This document shows, piece by piece, positions 9,225-17,527 of a stretch of DNA of 64,000 bases (position 1 is the stretch's first letter; every line of letters starts with the position of its first letter). The position numbers and the translations under genes are program-made. A model generated the notes under the pieces. The model ran no database searches and was not told where the DNA came from. It was given only the letters and a program-made list of their open reading frames with translations. This stretch comes from Lentzea tibetensis (GTDB lineage: Bacteria > Actinomycetota > Actinomycetes > Mycobacteriales > Pseudonocardiaceae): positions 372,001 through 436,000 of the forward strand of contig NZ_VOBR01000002.1 of NCBI RefSeq assembly GCF_007845675.1, in the 5' to 3' direction.

Positions 9225-11480
9225 ATGACGGCCTCCACCGCAGCCAACGGGTATCGCATTGTCGACGTCGACGAGGCCGAGGAGCGCTTCAGCCTCTTCG
9301 CCGATGTCGAATCCCGGTTCCCGTACCGGGAGTTCAGCGACGAGCAGGAGTTCCGGCTGTACGAGGGCGGCCTGCACGTGACGGGGGACTTCAGCGCGGA
9401 GACCGACGGGGACTGGGTGCCGTACAACGTGATCGTCGACGGTGATCTGACCGTCGACGGCGACCTCAGCTGGTGGGACGACCACATGGGGAACTTCGTG
9501 CTCGTCACCGGGAACGTGCGGGCGCGAAACGTGCTGCTGTGCGGCAACCCGACGGTGGTTGTGCGCGGTGACCTGCTGGTGGACAACGGAGTCTTCGGCT
9601 GTCGTGGCGAGGACGGCGGATTTCTCGACGTCGGTGGTGTCACGCGGGCGAAGACCATCGTCAACATCCGGTACTTCAAGATGACCTTCTCCGGAGGACG
9701 GCCGGACGCGACCCTCGTCGCGGATCCGAGCTTCACGAGCTGTTCGGCCGACTTCACCGCGAGCTGCCCGGTCGACTTCGCCGATGACGAGCTGTCCGAG
9801 GTGCTGCTGCCCGCGATGCTCGACCCGGACGGCTACGTCGACGAAGGCCAGATCGAGTGGGCGTTGGTGGAGGGCAGGCCGATCCTGCGCCCCGGTGCGG
9901 TGCCGAGCCATCTGGCCGCTCTGGCCGAGCTGGATGCCCTGCGGGCCCGCTCCGAGGAGGTTGTCGAGCTCGACCTGGCCGACCGCAACCTGCGCGAGTT
10001 CCCTGAGCAGCTGTTCGCATTTCCCAATCTGGGCAAGCTTTCCCTCGCCGGCAACGACGAGATCCACCAGATCCCCGAACGCATCGCCGAGCTGACCGCA
10101 CTCGAGGAGCTGGACCTGTCGGGCCTGGCGCTGAAGCGTCTCCCCGCCGCGATCGGCCGCCTGGAAGGCCTGCGGGTACTCGACATCTCCGGCAACCCGC
10201 TGCGCGACCTGCCCGACGAGCTCGGCACCTCGCCCGCACTGACCGTGTTGCGGGCCAGAAGCCTGAACTGCCCGATACCCGAGTCGTTCGCGCCACCCGC
10301 GTTGGAAGAACTCGACCTCAGCCGGCTGCGCAGCGCTGACGGCTTCCCGCACGCGGTGACCCGGCTGGCTCGGCTGCGCACGCTCGACCTGACGGAGGCC
10401 GTGCTCGGCGAGATCCCCGGTGCCCTGCTCGGCCTCACCGCGCTGGAGGAACTGCGGCTCGACGGCGCACTAGGCGGCGTGCCGCGGCTGCCAGATCTCG
10501 CCGCGCTGCCCAGGCTTCGAGTCCTGCACGTGAACGGCCATGACGGCGACACCGGCCGGTACCCCGATCACGATCTGCTCGACGCCGTGTGGCCCATCAC
10601 CACGCTGGAAGAGCTCAACATCGGCCGTTGGGGCGCCGGCCGCCACGACCGCCGGCCGGCGTTGACCGGACTGCCGGACCACGCCTTCGCCGCCATGCAG
10701 GGACTGCGCCGGCTGGACCTGTCGCGCAACGAGCTGTCCGAACTGCCCGAGTCCTTCTACCAGCTCCGTCAGCTCCAAGTCGTCGACCTGCACTCCACCA
10801 GCCTCGACCGGCCGACCCTCGACCGGCTGGCCGAGACGTTCCCCCAGGTCCAGATCGACCTGCGCGGCGTCCCGACCCGCAACGACGTCGACGACCCCAA
10901 CTGGCGCGCTGTGCACGACCTCGTCACCAACGGCCAGGCGAAGCTCGGCCGCGACCATCCGGCCGCCGTGCAACTGTTCGAAGAGGCGCTCGACCGGTGC
11001 GGAACCGGTGCCAGCTTCTCGGACCACGACCAGCTCTACGCCTACTACGGCCTCGTCTACGCCCTCAGCCGTCTCGTCGACGCCGACGAAGGGCTGACCG
11101 ACAGGCTGATCGGCTACGCCGAGCGGGCCCTCGCCATGGTGCCCGAGCCGGGGGAGGTGTGGCACTTCACCGACGAAGGACAGTTCCAGGAAGAGGTGAC
11201 CCGCACCGCGGGCAACTCCTTGGCCTGGCAACTGATGAAGCGCGGCGAGCTCGACCGGGCACTGTCCATCGTGGAGCGTGCGCTCACCTTCGGAGCCGAT
11301 CCCGCCTACGACTACCTCCGCGACACCAAGGTCCGCATCCTGCTCGCCATGGGCCGCGCCGCCGAGGCGTACCTCGTCGTCGACCACGTGCTGACCCGCA
11401 ACCCCGACTTCAGCGACTTCGCGGACTTCACCTCGGCGCCGGAGTTCCTCCACTGGCGCGCGGCCAACACCCTCACCTGA
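9225..11480 (+). CDS. Leucine-rich-repeat protein with N-terminal beta-solenoid-like and C-terminal TPR-like regions
   Basis: 751 residues. Residues ~40-175 are a polymer-forming/bactofilin-like series of short beta repeats (GGLHVTGDFSA, VIVDGDLTVDGDLSW, VVVRGDLLVDNGVFG). Residues ~240-560 hold about a dozen LRRs of the LxxLxxLxLxxNxLxxLP type (LTALEELDLSGLALKRLPAA, LRRLDLSRNELSELPESF). Residues ~565-750 are helical and TPR-like (AVQLFEEALDRCG, RALSIVERALTFGADPA). There are no membrane segments and no signal peptide, so it is probably a cytoplasmic scaffold or sensor. It likely shares a transcript with the RNA ligase; a functional link is inference. Confidence 0.82.
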   Translation: MTASTAANGYRIVDVDEAEERFSLFADVESRFPYREFSDEQEFRLYEGGLHVTGDFSAETDGDWVPYNVIVDGDLTVDGDLSWWDDHMGNFVLVTGNVRARNVLLCGNPTVVVRGDLLVDNGVFGCRGEDGGFLDVGGVTRAKTIVNIRYFKMTFSGGRPDATLVADPSFTSCSADFTASCPVDFADDELSEVLLPAMLDPDGYVDEGQIEWALVEGRPILRPGAVPSHLAALAELDALRARSEEVVELDLADRNLREFPEQLFAFPNLGKLSLAGNDEIHQIPERIAELTALEELDLSGLALKRLPAAIGRLEGLRVLDISGNPLRDLPDELGTSPALTVLRARSLNCPIPESFAPPALEELDLSRLRSADGFPHAVTRLARLRTLDLTEAVLGEIPGALLGLTALEELRLDGALGGVPRLPDLAALPRLRVLHVNGHDGDTGRYPDHDLLDAVWPITTLEELNIGRWGAGRHDRRPALTGLPDHAFAAMQGLRRLDLSRNELSELPESFYQLRQLQVVDLHSTSLDRPTLDRLAETFPQVQIDLRGVPTRNDVDDPNWRAVHDLVTNGQAKLGRDHPAAVQLFEEALDRCGTGASFSDHDQLYAYYGLVYALSRLVDADEGLTDRLIGYAERALAMVPEPGEVWHFTDEGQFQEEVTRTAGNSLAWQLMKRGELDRALSIVERALTFGADPAYDYLRDTKVRILLAMGRAAEAYLVVDHVLTRNPDFSDFADFTSAPEFLHWRAANTLT

Positions 11481-11609
11481 TCGAAGTACCAGGCTTGCGG
11501 ATTCACCAACGCCAACGGCTGGATCCTCGTGCAGGACTGTCGCCAGCACCACGACGGTGGCCCGGGTTGGTCCGGGTACATCCCCAGCGTCTGCACCGAG
11601 GATCGGTGA
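11481..11609 (+). pseudogene. Orphan C-terminal coding remnant
   Basis: Directly after the LRR stop, in the same frame, 42 codons read YQACGFTNANGWILVQDCRQ followed by HHDGGPGWSGYIPSVCTEDR and a stop. There is no start codon or ribosome-binding site. The composition (three Cys; Trp, Gly) looks like the tail of a small extracellular protein whose 5' part is gone. Family not recognised. Confidence 0.45.
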
Positions 11610-11621
11610 GGAGCGGCGTCG

Positions 11622-12182
11622 TCAGCGCAGGAGAGGAAGGAAGATCGTGTCGACGATCTCCTCGAGTACGCGGTCGGGCACGGGGGCGAAGGTCACGAGG
11701 ATCTCGTGGCGCAGCAGGTCGAAGGGGAGCGCCTTGATGCGTTCGCTGAGGTGTTCCGGCGTGATCTCGCCACGCCCGACGGCTCGGTCGAAGAGCACGT
11801 CGGCGGTCTTCTCGTGTCCTGCGGCGAGCAGATCGCCGGGGCTGGTGCCGGTCTCCAGGTAGTAGTTGGCCAGGTGCGCGCTCATGACGGTGATGAGCCG
11901 GGCGCGGGTGGCGTTGATCTCCCGCATGAGGGTGAGGACGTCCTCGCGCAGGCTCCCGGTGTCGGGGACCTCGATTCGGGACTGTTCCAGGACGTGGGCG
12001 ATGGCCGCCCGCACGAGCTCGTCACGGCTGGACCAGCGGCGGTAGAGCACGGGAGGGCTGGTGCCCGCGCGCTGGACGACGGCGTCCATGGTGAACCTGG
12101 CGTAGCCGTTGGCGGACAGTTCTTCCCAGGCCGCATCGAGGAGCGCCTTCTCCAGTGCTGCTCCGCGTCGTCGCTCAGGCAT
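11622..12182 (-). CDS. TetR/AcrR-family repressor
   Basis: 186 residues; ATG preceded by GGAGGAG. N-terminal TetR HTH at residues ~12-58 (ALLDAAWEELSANGYARFTM, ending in the recognition helix PPVLYRRWSSRDELVRAAI), then a helical ligand domain. It is divergent from the flavin monooxygenase at 12274, and two matching inverted repeats lie between them. The obvious model is a repressor of both genes that is released by the monooxygenase's substrate. Confidence 0.92.
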   Translation of the reverse strand: MPERRRGAALEKALLDAAWEELSANGYARFTMDAVVQRAGTSPPVLYRRWSSRDELVRAAIAHVLEQSRIEVPDTGSLREDVLTLMREINATRARLITVMSAHLANYYLETGTSPGDLLAAGHEKTADVLFDRAVGRGEITPEHLSERIKALPFDLLRHEILVTFAPVPDRVLEEIVDTIFLPLLR

Positions 12183-12198
12183 CCACGCTCCTCCGTTG

Positions 12199-12214
12199 GA
12201 TAGATTTGCCTATC
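12199..12214. promoter_or_regulatory. Probable TetR operator 1
   Basis: Inverted repeat GATAG-N6-CTATC just upstream of the tetR ribosome-binding site. Its right arm continues as CTATCTTA, identical to the right arm of operator 2. Confidence 0.6.
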
Positions 12215-12242
12215 TTATCGCAGTGTCCTACGCTGCCGACTG

Positions 12243-12264
12243 TAAGATACAGCTCTCTATCTTA
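12243..12264. promoter_or_regulatory. Probable TetR operator 2
   Basis: Perfect inverted repeat TAAGATA-N8-TATCTTA ending 9 bp before the monooxygenase ATG; it shares CTATCTTA with operator 1. Binding here would block initiation of the monooxygenase gene. Confidence 0.65.
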
Positions 12265-12273
12265 AGGATGCTG

Positions 12274-13791
12274 ATGGACTACGACGTGCTCGTGGCTGGT
12301 GCCGGGCCGGTCGGCTTGATGCTCGCCGCGGAACTGCGGTTGGCGGGGGTCCGGGTGGTGGTCGTCGAACGGCGTGCGGAGCCCGACACGGCGGCCAAGG
12401 CCGGGGGGATCAACACCGCGTCCGCCGAGGCCTTCGAGCGGCGTGGTCTGCTCCCCGCAGTCGAGGCGGTGCAGGGGCGACTGCCGTTTCAGGGGGAGCG
12501 GACGCGGGCGCCTTTCGCCGGGCACTTCGGCGGTATCCAGGTCCTGGCGGATCTCGTCGACGAGCAGGACCCGAGCCTGCGCGGTCGCGGTCCCCACTGG
12601 TACGTGCAGGTCCCGCAGATCGAGGTGGAGCGGATCCTCGGTGAGCGCGCGGCGGAGCTCGGCGTCGAGGTTCGCCGCGGGGTCGAGGTGCGTGGATTCG
12701 ATGCGGACGAGGCCGGTGTCACCGTTCACCTGGACGGGAGCGGTGACGTGCGCGTGGCGTGGCTCGTCGGCTGCGACGGAGGCCGCAGCCTGGTCCGGCG
12801 CCTGGCCGGCTTCGAGTTCCCCGGCACGGACCCGCTGATCACGTTCCGCCAGGCGGTGGGCACCGTGGAGGGGGCGGAGCTGCTGGGGCGGGGCTGGCAG
12901 CACACCTCCACCGGCGTCTACGTCTACGGGCCGAAGCCGGGGTGGGTGCGCACCGTCGAGTTGGACGGCCCTCCGGAGGACCGGGAGGCGCCGGTCACCG
13001 CGGACGAGATGGAGGCCAGTCTGCGGCGCGTCAGCGGTGTCGACGTCCGCGTGACCGAGGTCGCCGGCGGCGGCACGCGCTTCACGGACAACGCGCGGCA
13101 GGCGACGACCTATCGGCGTGGTCGCGTGCTCCTCTGCGGGGACGCCGCCCACGTGCACTCGCCCTTCAGCGGGCAGGGCCTGAACCTGGGGCTCGGCGAT
13201 GCCGTCAACCTGGGCTGGAAGCTGGCCGCCACCGTGCGAGGGTGGGCGCCCGAGGGCCTGATCGACACCTACACCGGTGAACGGCACCCGATCGGCGCGT
13301 GGGTGCTCGACTGGACGCGCGCGCAGGTGGCGGTGATGCGCGGCGACGCCCACGGCAGCGCACTCAGGGCGGTGGTCACAGATCTGCTCGGCACCCAGGA
13401 CGGGGCGACCCACTACGCGACGCGGATCTCCGGGCTGTGGCAGCGTTACGACCTGGGGGACGGCCATCCGCTGATCGGCGCGACGGTGCCCGATCTACGG
13501 CTGGACGACGGCACCCGGCTCGCCGACCACGCCCGCAGCGGCCGGGCCTTGCTCGTCGATCTCGCCGGGGACGACCGGCTGGCAGCCGTGGCCGAGCAGT
13601 ACACCGGACGGCTGGAGTTGGTGCGGGGGAGTTCGGACGGCGCAGGGGTGAGCGGTCTGCTGGTGCGTCCCGACGGGTTCGTGGCGTGGGCGTCGGCCGC
13701 CGGTGTCAGTGACCCCGACGGCCTGGACGCCGCCCTGACGCGTTGGCTGGGGACGACGCCGCAGAACTGCTTTTCTGGTATGGAGAAGTGA
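12274..13791 (+). CDS. FAD-dependent aromatic monooxygenase (group A, PHBH-fold)
   Basis: 505 residues. ATG 12274 is preferred over the ATG 6 bp upstream because AAGGA sits at correct spacing. GxGxxG at residues 8-13 (VAGAGPVGLMLAAEL) binds ADP. The DG motif is in VGCDGGRSLVRRLAG, and RVLLCGDAAHVHSPFSGQGL is the GD motif for FAD ribityl and NADPH. A C-terminal thioredoxin-like domain (~400-505) is typical of rifampicin-, tetracenomycin- and aklavinone-type hydroxylases. It likely hydroxylates a phenolic or polyketide-like compound, either in detoxification under TetR control or in tailoring. Confidence 0.92.
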   Translation: MDYDVLVAGAGPVGLMLAAELRLAGVRVVVVERRAEPDTAAKAGGINTASAEAFERRGLLPAVEAVQGRLPFQGERTRAPFAGHFGGIQVLADLVDEQDPSLRGRGPHWYVQVPQIEVERILGERAAELGVEVRRGVEVRGFDADEAGVTVHLDGSGDVRVAWLVGCDGGRSLVRRLAGFEFPGTDPLITFRQAVGTVEGAELLGRGWQHTSTGVYVYGPKPGWVRTVELDGPPEDREAPVTADEMEASLRRVSGVDVRVTEVAGGGTRFTDNARQATTYRRGRVLLCGDAAHVHSPFSGQGLNLGLGDAVNLGWKLAATVRGWAPEGLIDTYTGERHPIGAWVLDWTRAQVAVMRGDAHGSALRAVVTDLLGTQDGATHYATRISGLWQRYDLGDGHPLIGATVPDLRLDDGTRLADHARSGRALLVDLAGDDRLAAVAEQYTGRLELVRGSSDGAGVSGLLVRPDGFVAWASAAGVSDPDGLDAALTRWLGTTPQNCFSGMEK

Positions 13792-13841
13792 TGGCCTGAA
13801 CCGTTCGCCGTCGCGAGGTCACGTGGGGGAGGACAGGGGAC

Positions 13842-15347
13842 ATGGTGGTGCGGTTGCCGCAGCGGGCCGTGCCGCTGCGAGTGGACGTTGCCGGTGGTGG
13901 CCCGGTGGGTTTGTCGTTCGCCTGCATGCTCAAGTCGATGCTGGGTGATCAGGCCGCGGTGCGCGTGCACGACCGGCGGTGGATGCGGCGGCGGAACAGG
14001 ATCGTGTGGCGAGGTCTCGCCGACGGCAACATGCGACGGGAGCAGGTCGTCACGCTGCAGAGCAACGTGTGGTCTCTGCTGCCCCAGCAGGTGCGGCAGC
14101 GGCTGTTCGTCGGCGGCCGGTTCTCCGAGATGTGGCCGCTCGGGCCCGACTCGCCCGCCGAGCGCGGCAGGCCCCGCAACATCAAGATCCGGTGGATCGA
14201 GGACTGCCTGCTGGACGCGGCGCAGGACGTTTACGGCGTCGAGTTGGTCCCGCAGGCGTACTCGTCGCCGGACAGCTGGGACGGCCTGCACGTGCTGGCG
14301 ATCGCCGACGGTGCCAGGTCCGCGACCAGGGACAGCCTGAAGGACCACTTCGGCACGCCGAGTCGCGATCTGTACTCGGTGGACGGTGCACCGCTTGACG
14401 AGCGGGTGCTCGGCATCAGGGTGACGGCGAAGGTCCACGACGAGTACACCGTGCCGCTCACCGTGTGCCAGAACAGGTTCCTCTTCAACTCGCTCGGCGG
14501 TGGCTTCATCAACATGCGGCTGACCGCGGAGGAGGCGTCCGAGATCGTGGCGCTCGGCGAGTGCGGCCCGGTCCGGTGCATCGGCGTGCTCGGCTGCACG
14601 ATGCGACCGCAGGGCCCGAGGTTCGTGTGCGACAAGCACCGGGCGGTGCTCAAGCCGTCGGTGGACAGGTTGTCGTTCCTGTGGCCGCGGATCATGGACG
14701 GCCTGCGGTTCTTCGGCGTGGACGCGGCGGACGTCGCCGGCATCACGTCGTTCACGCTGGGCATGCAGCAGATGTCGAAGTTCACCGCCCAGATCGGACC
14801 TCGGACGTTCGGTTTCCTGCTCGGCGACGCGGCCAACGCGCTGCACTTCTGGCCGGGCCGCGGCCTGAACACCGGTCTGAAGGGCGCGCTCTCACTGGCC
14901 GCTGAGCTGCGCACGCGCTGGCGCGGCACCCCGTTCCACGCCGCGGACTTCGCCGTGCACGAGGGCATCATGCAGCAGCTGCAGTACCGGGAGAAGTCAC
15001 GTGCCTGGATCACGATGCTGATGCCCGACGAGAACGGTGCGCCGCGCGGCATCGAGGACCGCATCCGCGACGGCCTGCAGGGGCCGTTCGACCGCAACGC
15101 ACTCGTCGCGACCCTGTACGAGCGCGTGAGGACCATCAAGGCCCGGCTGGCAGGCCGGATGGGCTCGCTGCCCGCCGACGAGTGGTTCCTGACGCGGATC
15201 AACGCGATGGACGTCCGGACCCTCAAGGTGATGGTGGAGTCCGGCCCGTGGATCACCAGGAGGATCGGCGGCGACGAGATCGTGATCCGAATGCCTCAGG
15301 AGCGGCCGAATTCGACGCAGCCGGCCGGTCTTTCGCTGGTCTCCTGA
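13842..15347 (+). CDS. Atypical FAD-binding monooxygenase-like protein
   Basis: 501 residues, 50 bp after the previous flavoprotein on the same strand. Residues 14-28 (VDVAGGGPVGLSFAC) form the FAD Rossmann motif. IADGARSATRD is a DG-like motif and FLLGDAANALHFWPGRGLNT (~320-340) is a GD-like motif. The GDAANALHFWPGRGLN version, with an FWPGRG segment, recalls MICAL/UbiH-type flavoproteins more than PHBH. The last ~120 residues are helical and basic. Substrate is unknown; co-transcription with the upstream enzyme is possible. Confidence 0.7.
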   Translation: MVVRLPQRAVPLRVDVAGGGPVGLSFACMLKSMLGDQAAVRVHDRRWMRRRNRIVWRGLADGNMRREQVVTLQSNVWSLLPQQVRQRLFVGGRFSEMWPLGPDSPAERGRPRNIKIRWIEDCLLDAAQDVYGVELVPQAYSSPDSWDGLHVLAIADGARSATRDSLKDHFGTPSRDLYSVDGAPLDERVLGIRVTAKVHDEYTVPLTVCQNRFLFNSLGGGFINMRLTAEEASEIVALGECGPVRCIGVLGCTMRPQGPRFVCDKHRAVLKPSVDRLSFLWPRIMDGLRFFGVDAADVAGITSFTLGMQQMSKFTAQIGPRTFGFLLGDAANALHFWPGRGLNTGLKGALSLAAELRTRWRGTPFHAADFAVHEGIMQQLQYREKSRAWITMLMPDENGAPRGIEDRIRDGLQGPFDRNALVATLYERVRTIKARLAGRMGSLPADEWFLTRINAMDVRTLKVMVESGPWITRRIGGDEIVIRMPQERPNSTQPAGLSLVS

Positions 15348-15362
15348 GGTCTCTGTCGCACT

Positions 15363-16574
15363 CTAGCTGGGTTGCGACTCCGGCATCTTGATCGCGCCGC
15401 TGCGGTGTTCGGGACGGATCGACCGCTCTCTCACCAGGTCTCGTACGACGATGTTGCGCTGGATCTCGTTGGTGCCTTCGTAGACCTGGAGCACTTTGGC
15501 GTCGCGCATGAGTTTCTCGACCGGGTTCTCGCGCATGATGCCTGCCGCGCCGAAGATCTGGACGGCGTCGGTGGCGGCGCGCATGGCGAGGTCGGTGGCG
15601 AACACCTTGGCTTTTGCTGCTGTGGTGACGTTTCGTCTGCCGTCGTCGAGTTCTTTGGCTGCGGCGAGGGAGAGCAGTCGTCCTGCCGAGATGCCGACGT
15701 CGATGTCGGCGATCTTGTGTGACACGGCTTGGTGGTCGATGACCGCCGAGTTGAACGCGGTTCTGCTGGTGGCGCGGGCGAGTGCTTCGTCGCGGGCGCG
15801 GCGGGCGAGTCCGATGCCGGCTGCGGCGACGGCGGGACGGTTGCGGTCGAACGCCGCCATCGCCAACCCGAACCCGTCGCCCTCCGCGCCGATCCGGCTC
15901 GACTCCGGCACGATCACCTCCCGCAGCGCGATCTCGGAGGTGTCGTAACAGCGGTGGGCGAACTTGTCGAACCGGTGGGTGACGGTGAGTCCCGGTGCAT
16001 CGCGGGAAACAACGAACGCCGAGATGCCGCGACGACCGGCGGTGGGATCGGTTTTGGCGAACAACACGAAGAACGTGGCGACGTCGGTGGTGGAGATGTA
16101 ACGCTTCATGCCGTTGATCACGTAGTCACCACCCTCGCGCCGCGCCGTGGTCGTGATCGCGGCGACGTCCGAGCCGCCGGTCGGTTCGGTCAGCGCGAAC
16201 GCGGGCACGGCTCCTTCGGCGACCGAGCCGAACAGGATGCGCTGCTGTTCGGGGGTGCCGCCGACGGCAATGGGCACGGTGGTCAGTCCGCGGATGGCCA
16301 GCGTCGTCCAGATGCTCGAGCAGCCGTACCCGACTTCTTCGGCGATCACCACGTCGTCCACGCAGCTCATCCCGGTGCCGCCCAGTGACTCGGGGATGAC
16401 GGTGTTGAGCAGGCCGGCCGCACGCGCCGCCGCGATCGCGCTGTGGGGGTAGGTGGCCTCGCGGTCGTGGCGCGCGGCGACGGGGAGCACGTGGGCGTGT
16501 GCGTACTCGCGGGCTCGAGCACGCAGACCAGGGGTGACGCCGAACATCTGGTCCGCCAGGTCGAACGCTGTCAC
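15363..16574 (-). CDS. Acyl-CoA dehydrogenase
   Basis: 403 residues from the GTG at 16574 (GAGGTG upstream); the longer frame runs through the promoter region. ACAD N-domain (AREYAHAHVLPVAARHDREA), middle-domain flavin motif FALTEPTGGSDVAAI, and C-domain QIFGAAGIMRENPVEKLMRD then VYEGTNEIQRNIV. The catalytic Glu of short/medium-chain ACADs corresponds to the Glu in YEGTNEIQ. It is divergent from the DUF2236 gene, and the shared region contains the phased palindromes described below. Confidence 0.93.
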   Translation of the reverse strand: MTAFDLADQMFGVTPGLRARAREYAHAHVLPVAARHDREATYPHSAIAAARAAGLLNTVIPESLGGTGMSCVDDVVIAEEVGYGCSSIWTTLAIRGLTTVPIAVGGTPEQQRILFGSVAEGAVPAFALTEPTGGSDVAAITTTARREGGDYVINGMKRYISTTDVATFFVLFAKTDPTAGRRGISAFVVSRDAPGLTVTHRFDKFAHRCYDTSEIALREVIVPESSRIGAEGDGFGLAMAAFDRNRPAVAAAGIGLARRARDEALARATSRTAFNSAVIDHQAVSHKIADIDVGISAGRLLSLAAAKELDDGRRNVTTAAKAKVFATDLAMRAATDAVQIFGAAGIMRENPVEKLMRDAKVLQVYEGTNEIQRNIVVRDLVRERSIRPEHRSGAIKMPESQPS

Positions 16575-16584
16575 TGAAACACAC

Positions 16585-16632
16585 CTCACTGTTCTCGACT
16601 CTGCGAACATTCTCACTGTCGCGAACGTTATC
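16585..16632. promoter_or_regulatory. Array of 18-bp-phased palindromic operators (ACAD / DUF2236 divergent promoters)
   Basis: GCGAACATTCTC (16603-16614) and GCGAACGTTATC (16621-16632) are near-palindromes around AACRTT, starting exactly 18 bp apart. A weaker site, CTCACTGTTCTC (16585-16596), keeps the same phase. The same 12-mers occur upstream of the ArsR-like regulator at 18085-18132, which makes that regulator the likely binder. Confidence 0.7.
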
Positions 16633-16683
16633 ATGTGTGAGACCGTACTGATCGTTCCCTCGAGTCGCAGTGAGGTGTCCTCG

Positions 16684-17523
16684 ATGCACGGCGCTTCAAG
16701 CGGGGAGGTGGCCGAGCCTCTGGGGCCGGATTCCCTCGCGTGGCGGTACTGCGGGGACTGGCGGGTGTTGCTGCTGCTGGGCAGGGTCGGGTATCTCCAG
16801 CTGATGTACCCGCCGCTGAGCGCGGGCGTCATCGATCATTCGGCCTTCTACGCGGAGCCGTGGGACCGCGTCCTGCGCTCCCTGCCCGCCATCGCGGGTC
16901 TCGTCTACGACGGCCCGGCCGCCGCGCGGACCGCGCACCGGGTTCGCGATCTGCACGCGCCGGTCGAGGGGATCGACCACCGCGGTGTGCCCTACCGCGC
17001 ACTGGACCCGCGGGTCTTCTTCTGGGCGTTCGCCACGATCACGGAGAACGTCATCACCGTGATCGACGCCTTCGACCACCGGATGGGCCCGGCGGAACGG
17101 GAGGCCTTCTATCAGGAAATGGTGCGGTGCTGGCGACAGTTCGGGCTCGGCACGCGGGAGGTGCCCGCCGACTACCCGGCCTTTCGCCGCTACTTCGACC
17201 GCATGTGCGAGGAGGAACTCGAGCTCACCCCCGCGGCCCGTCGCTTCCGGGACGTGTTCAACCGGCCGGGGATCTCGGCGCAACCTTGGGTCCCCGCGCG
17301 CCTGTGGCGGCTCGTCGCACCGCTGGCCGCGCTACCGCGTGCGCTCAGCGTCGTCGCCCTGCCCCCGGCGCTGCGCCGAGTTCTGGGCCACCAGCCCACC
17401 GCCGTTCAGAAGTCGGTCTTCTGGGTGACCCGGACCCTCGTCAGACTCGGGTGGCCGTTGCTTCCTCGTGGATGGCGCTACATGGAGCGGGCTCGGGTCG
17501 CCTTCAGTCGTCTCGACGGGTGA
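16684..17523 (+). CDS. MpaB/DUF2236-family oxygenase-like protein
   Basis: 279 residues from the ATG at 16684; the ribosome-binding site GAGGTG has the same context as that of the divergent ACAD. DUF2236 features include DSLAWRYCGDWRVLLLLGRV, the VRDLHAPVEGIDHRGVPYRA block with the conserved H..V.G, and FFWAFATITENVITVI. This fold is shared with the rubber oxygenase Lcp and fungal MpaB, where conserved His residues hold heme. Its activity is unproven. It ends 4 bp from the convergent regulator gene and is probably in the same regulon as the ACAD. Confidence 0.85.
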   Translation: MHGASSGEVAEPLGPDSLAWRYCGDWRVLLLLGRVGYLQLMYPPLSAGVIDHSAFYAEPWDRVLRSLPAIAGLVYDGPAAARTAHRVRDLHAPVEGIDHRGVPYRALDPRVFFWAFATITENVITVIDAFDHRMGPAEREAFYQEMVRCWRQFGLGTREVPADYPAFRRYFDRMCEEELELTPAARRFRDVFNRPGISAQPWVPARLWRLVAPLAALPRALSVVALPPALRRVLGHQPTAVQKSVFWVTRTLVRLGWPLLPRGWRYMERARVAFSRLDG

Positions 17524-17527
17524 GGCC

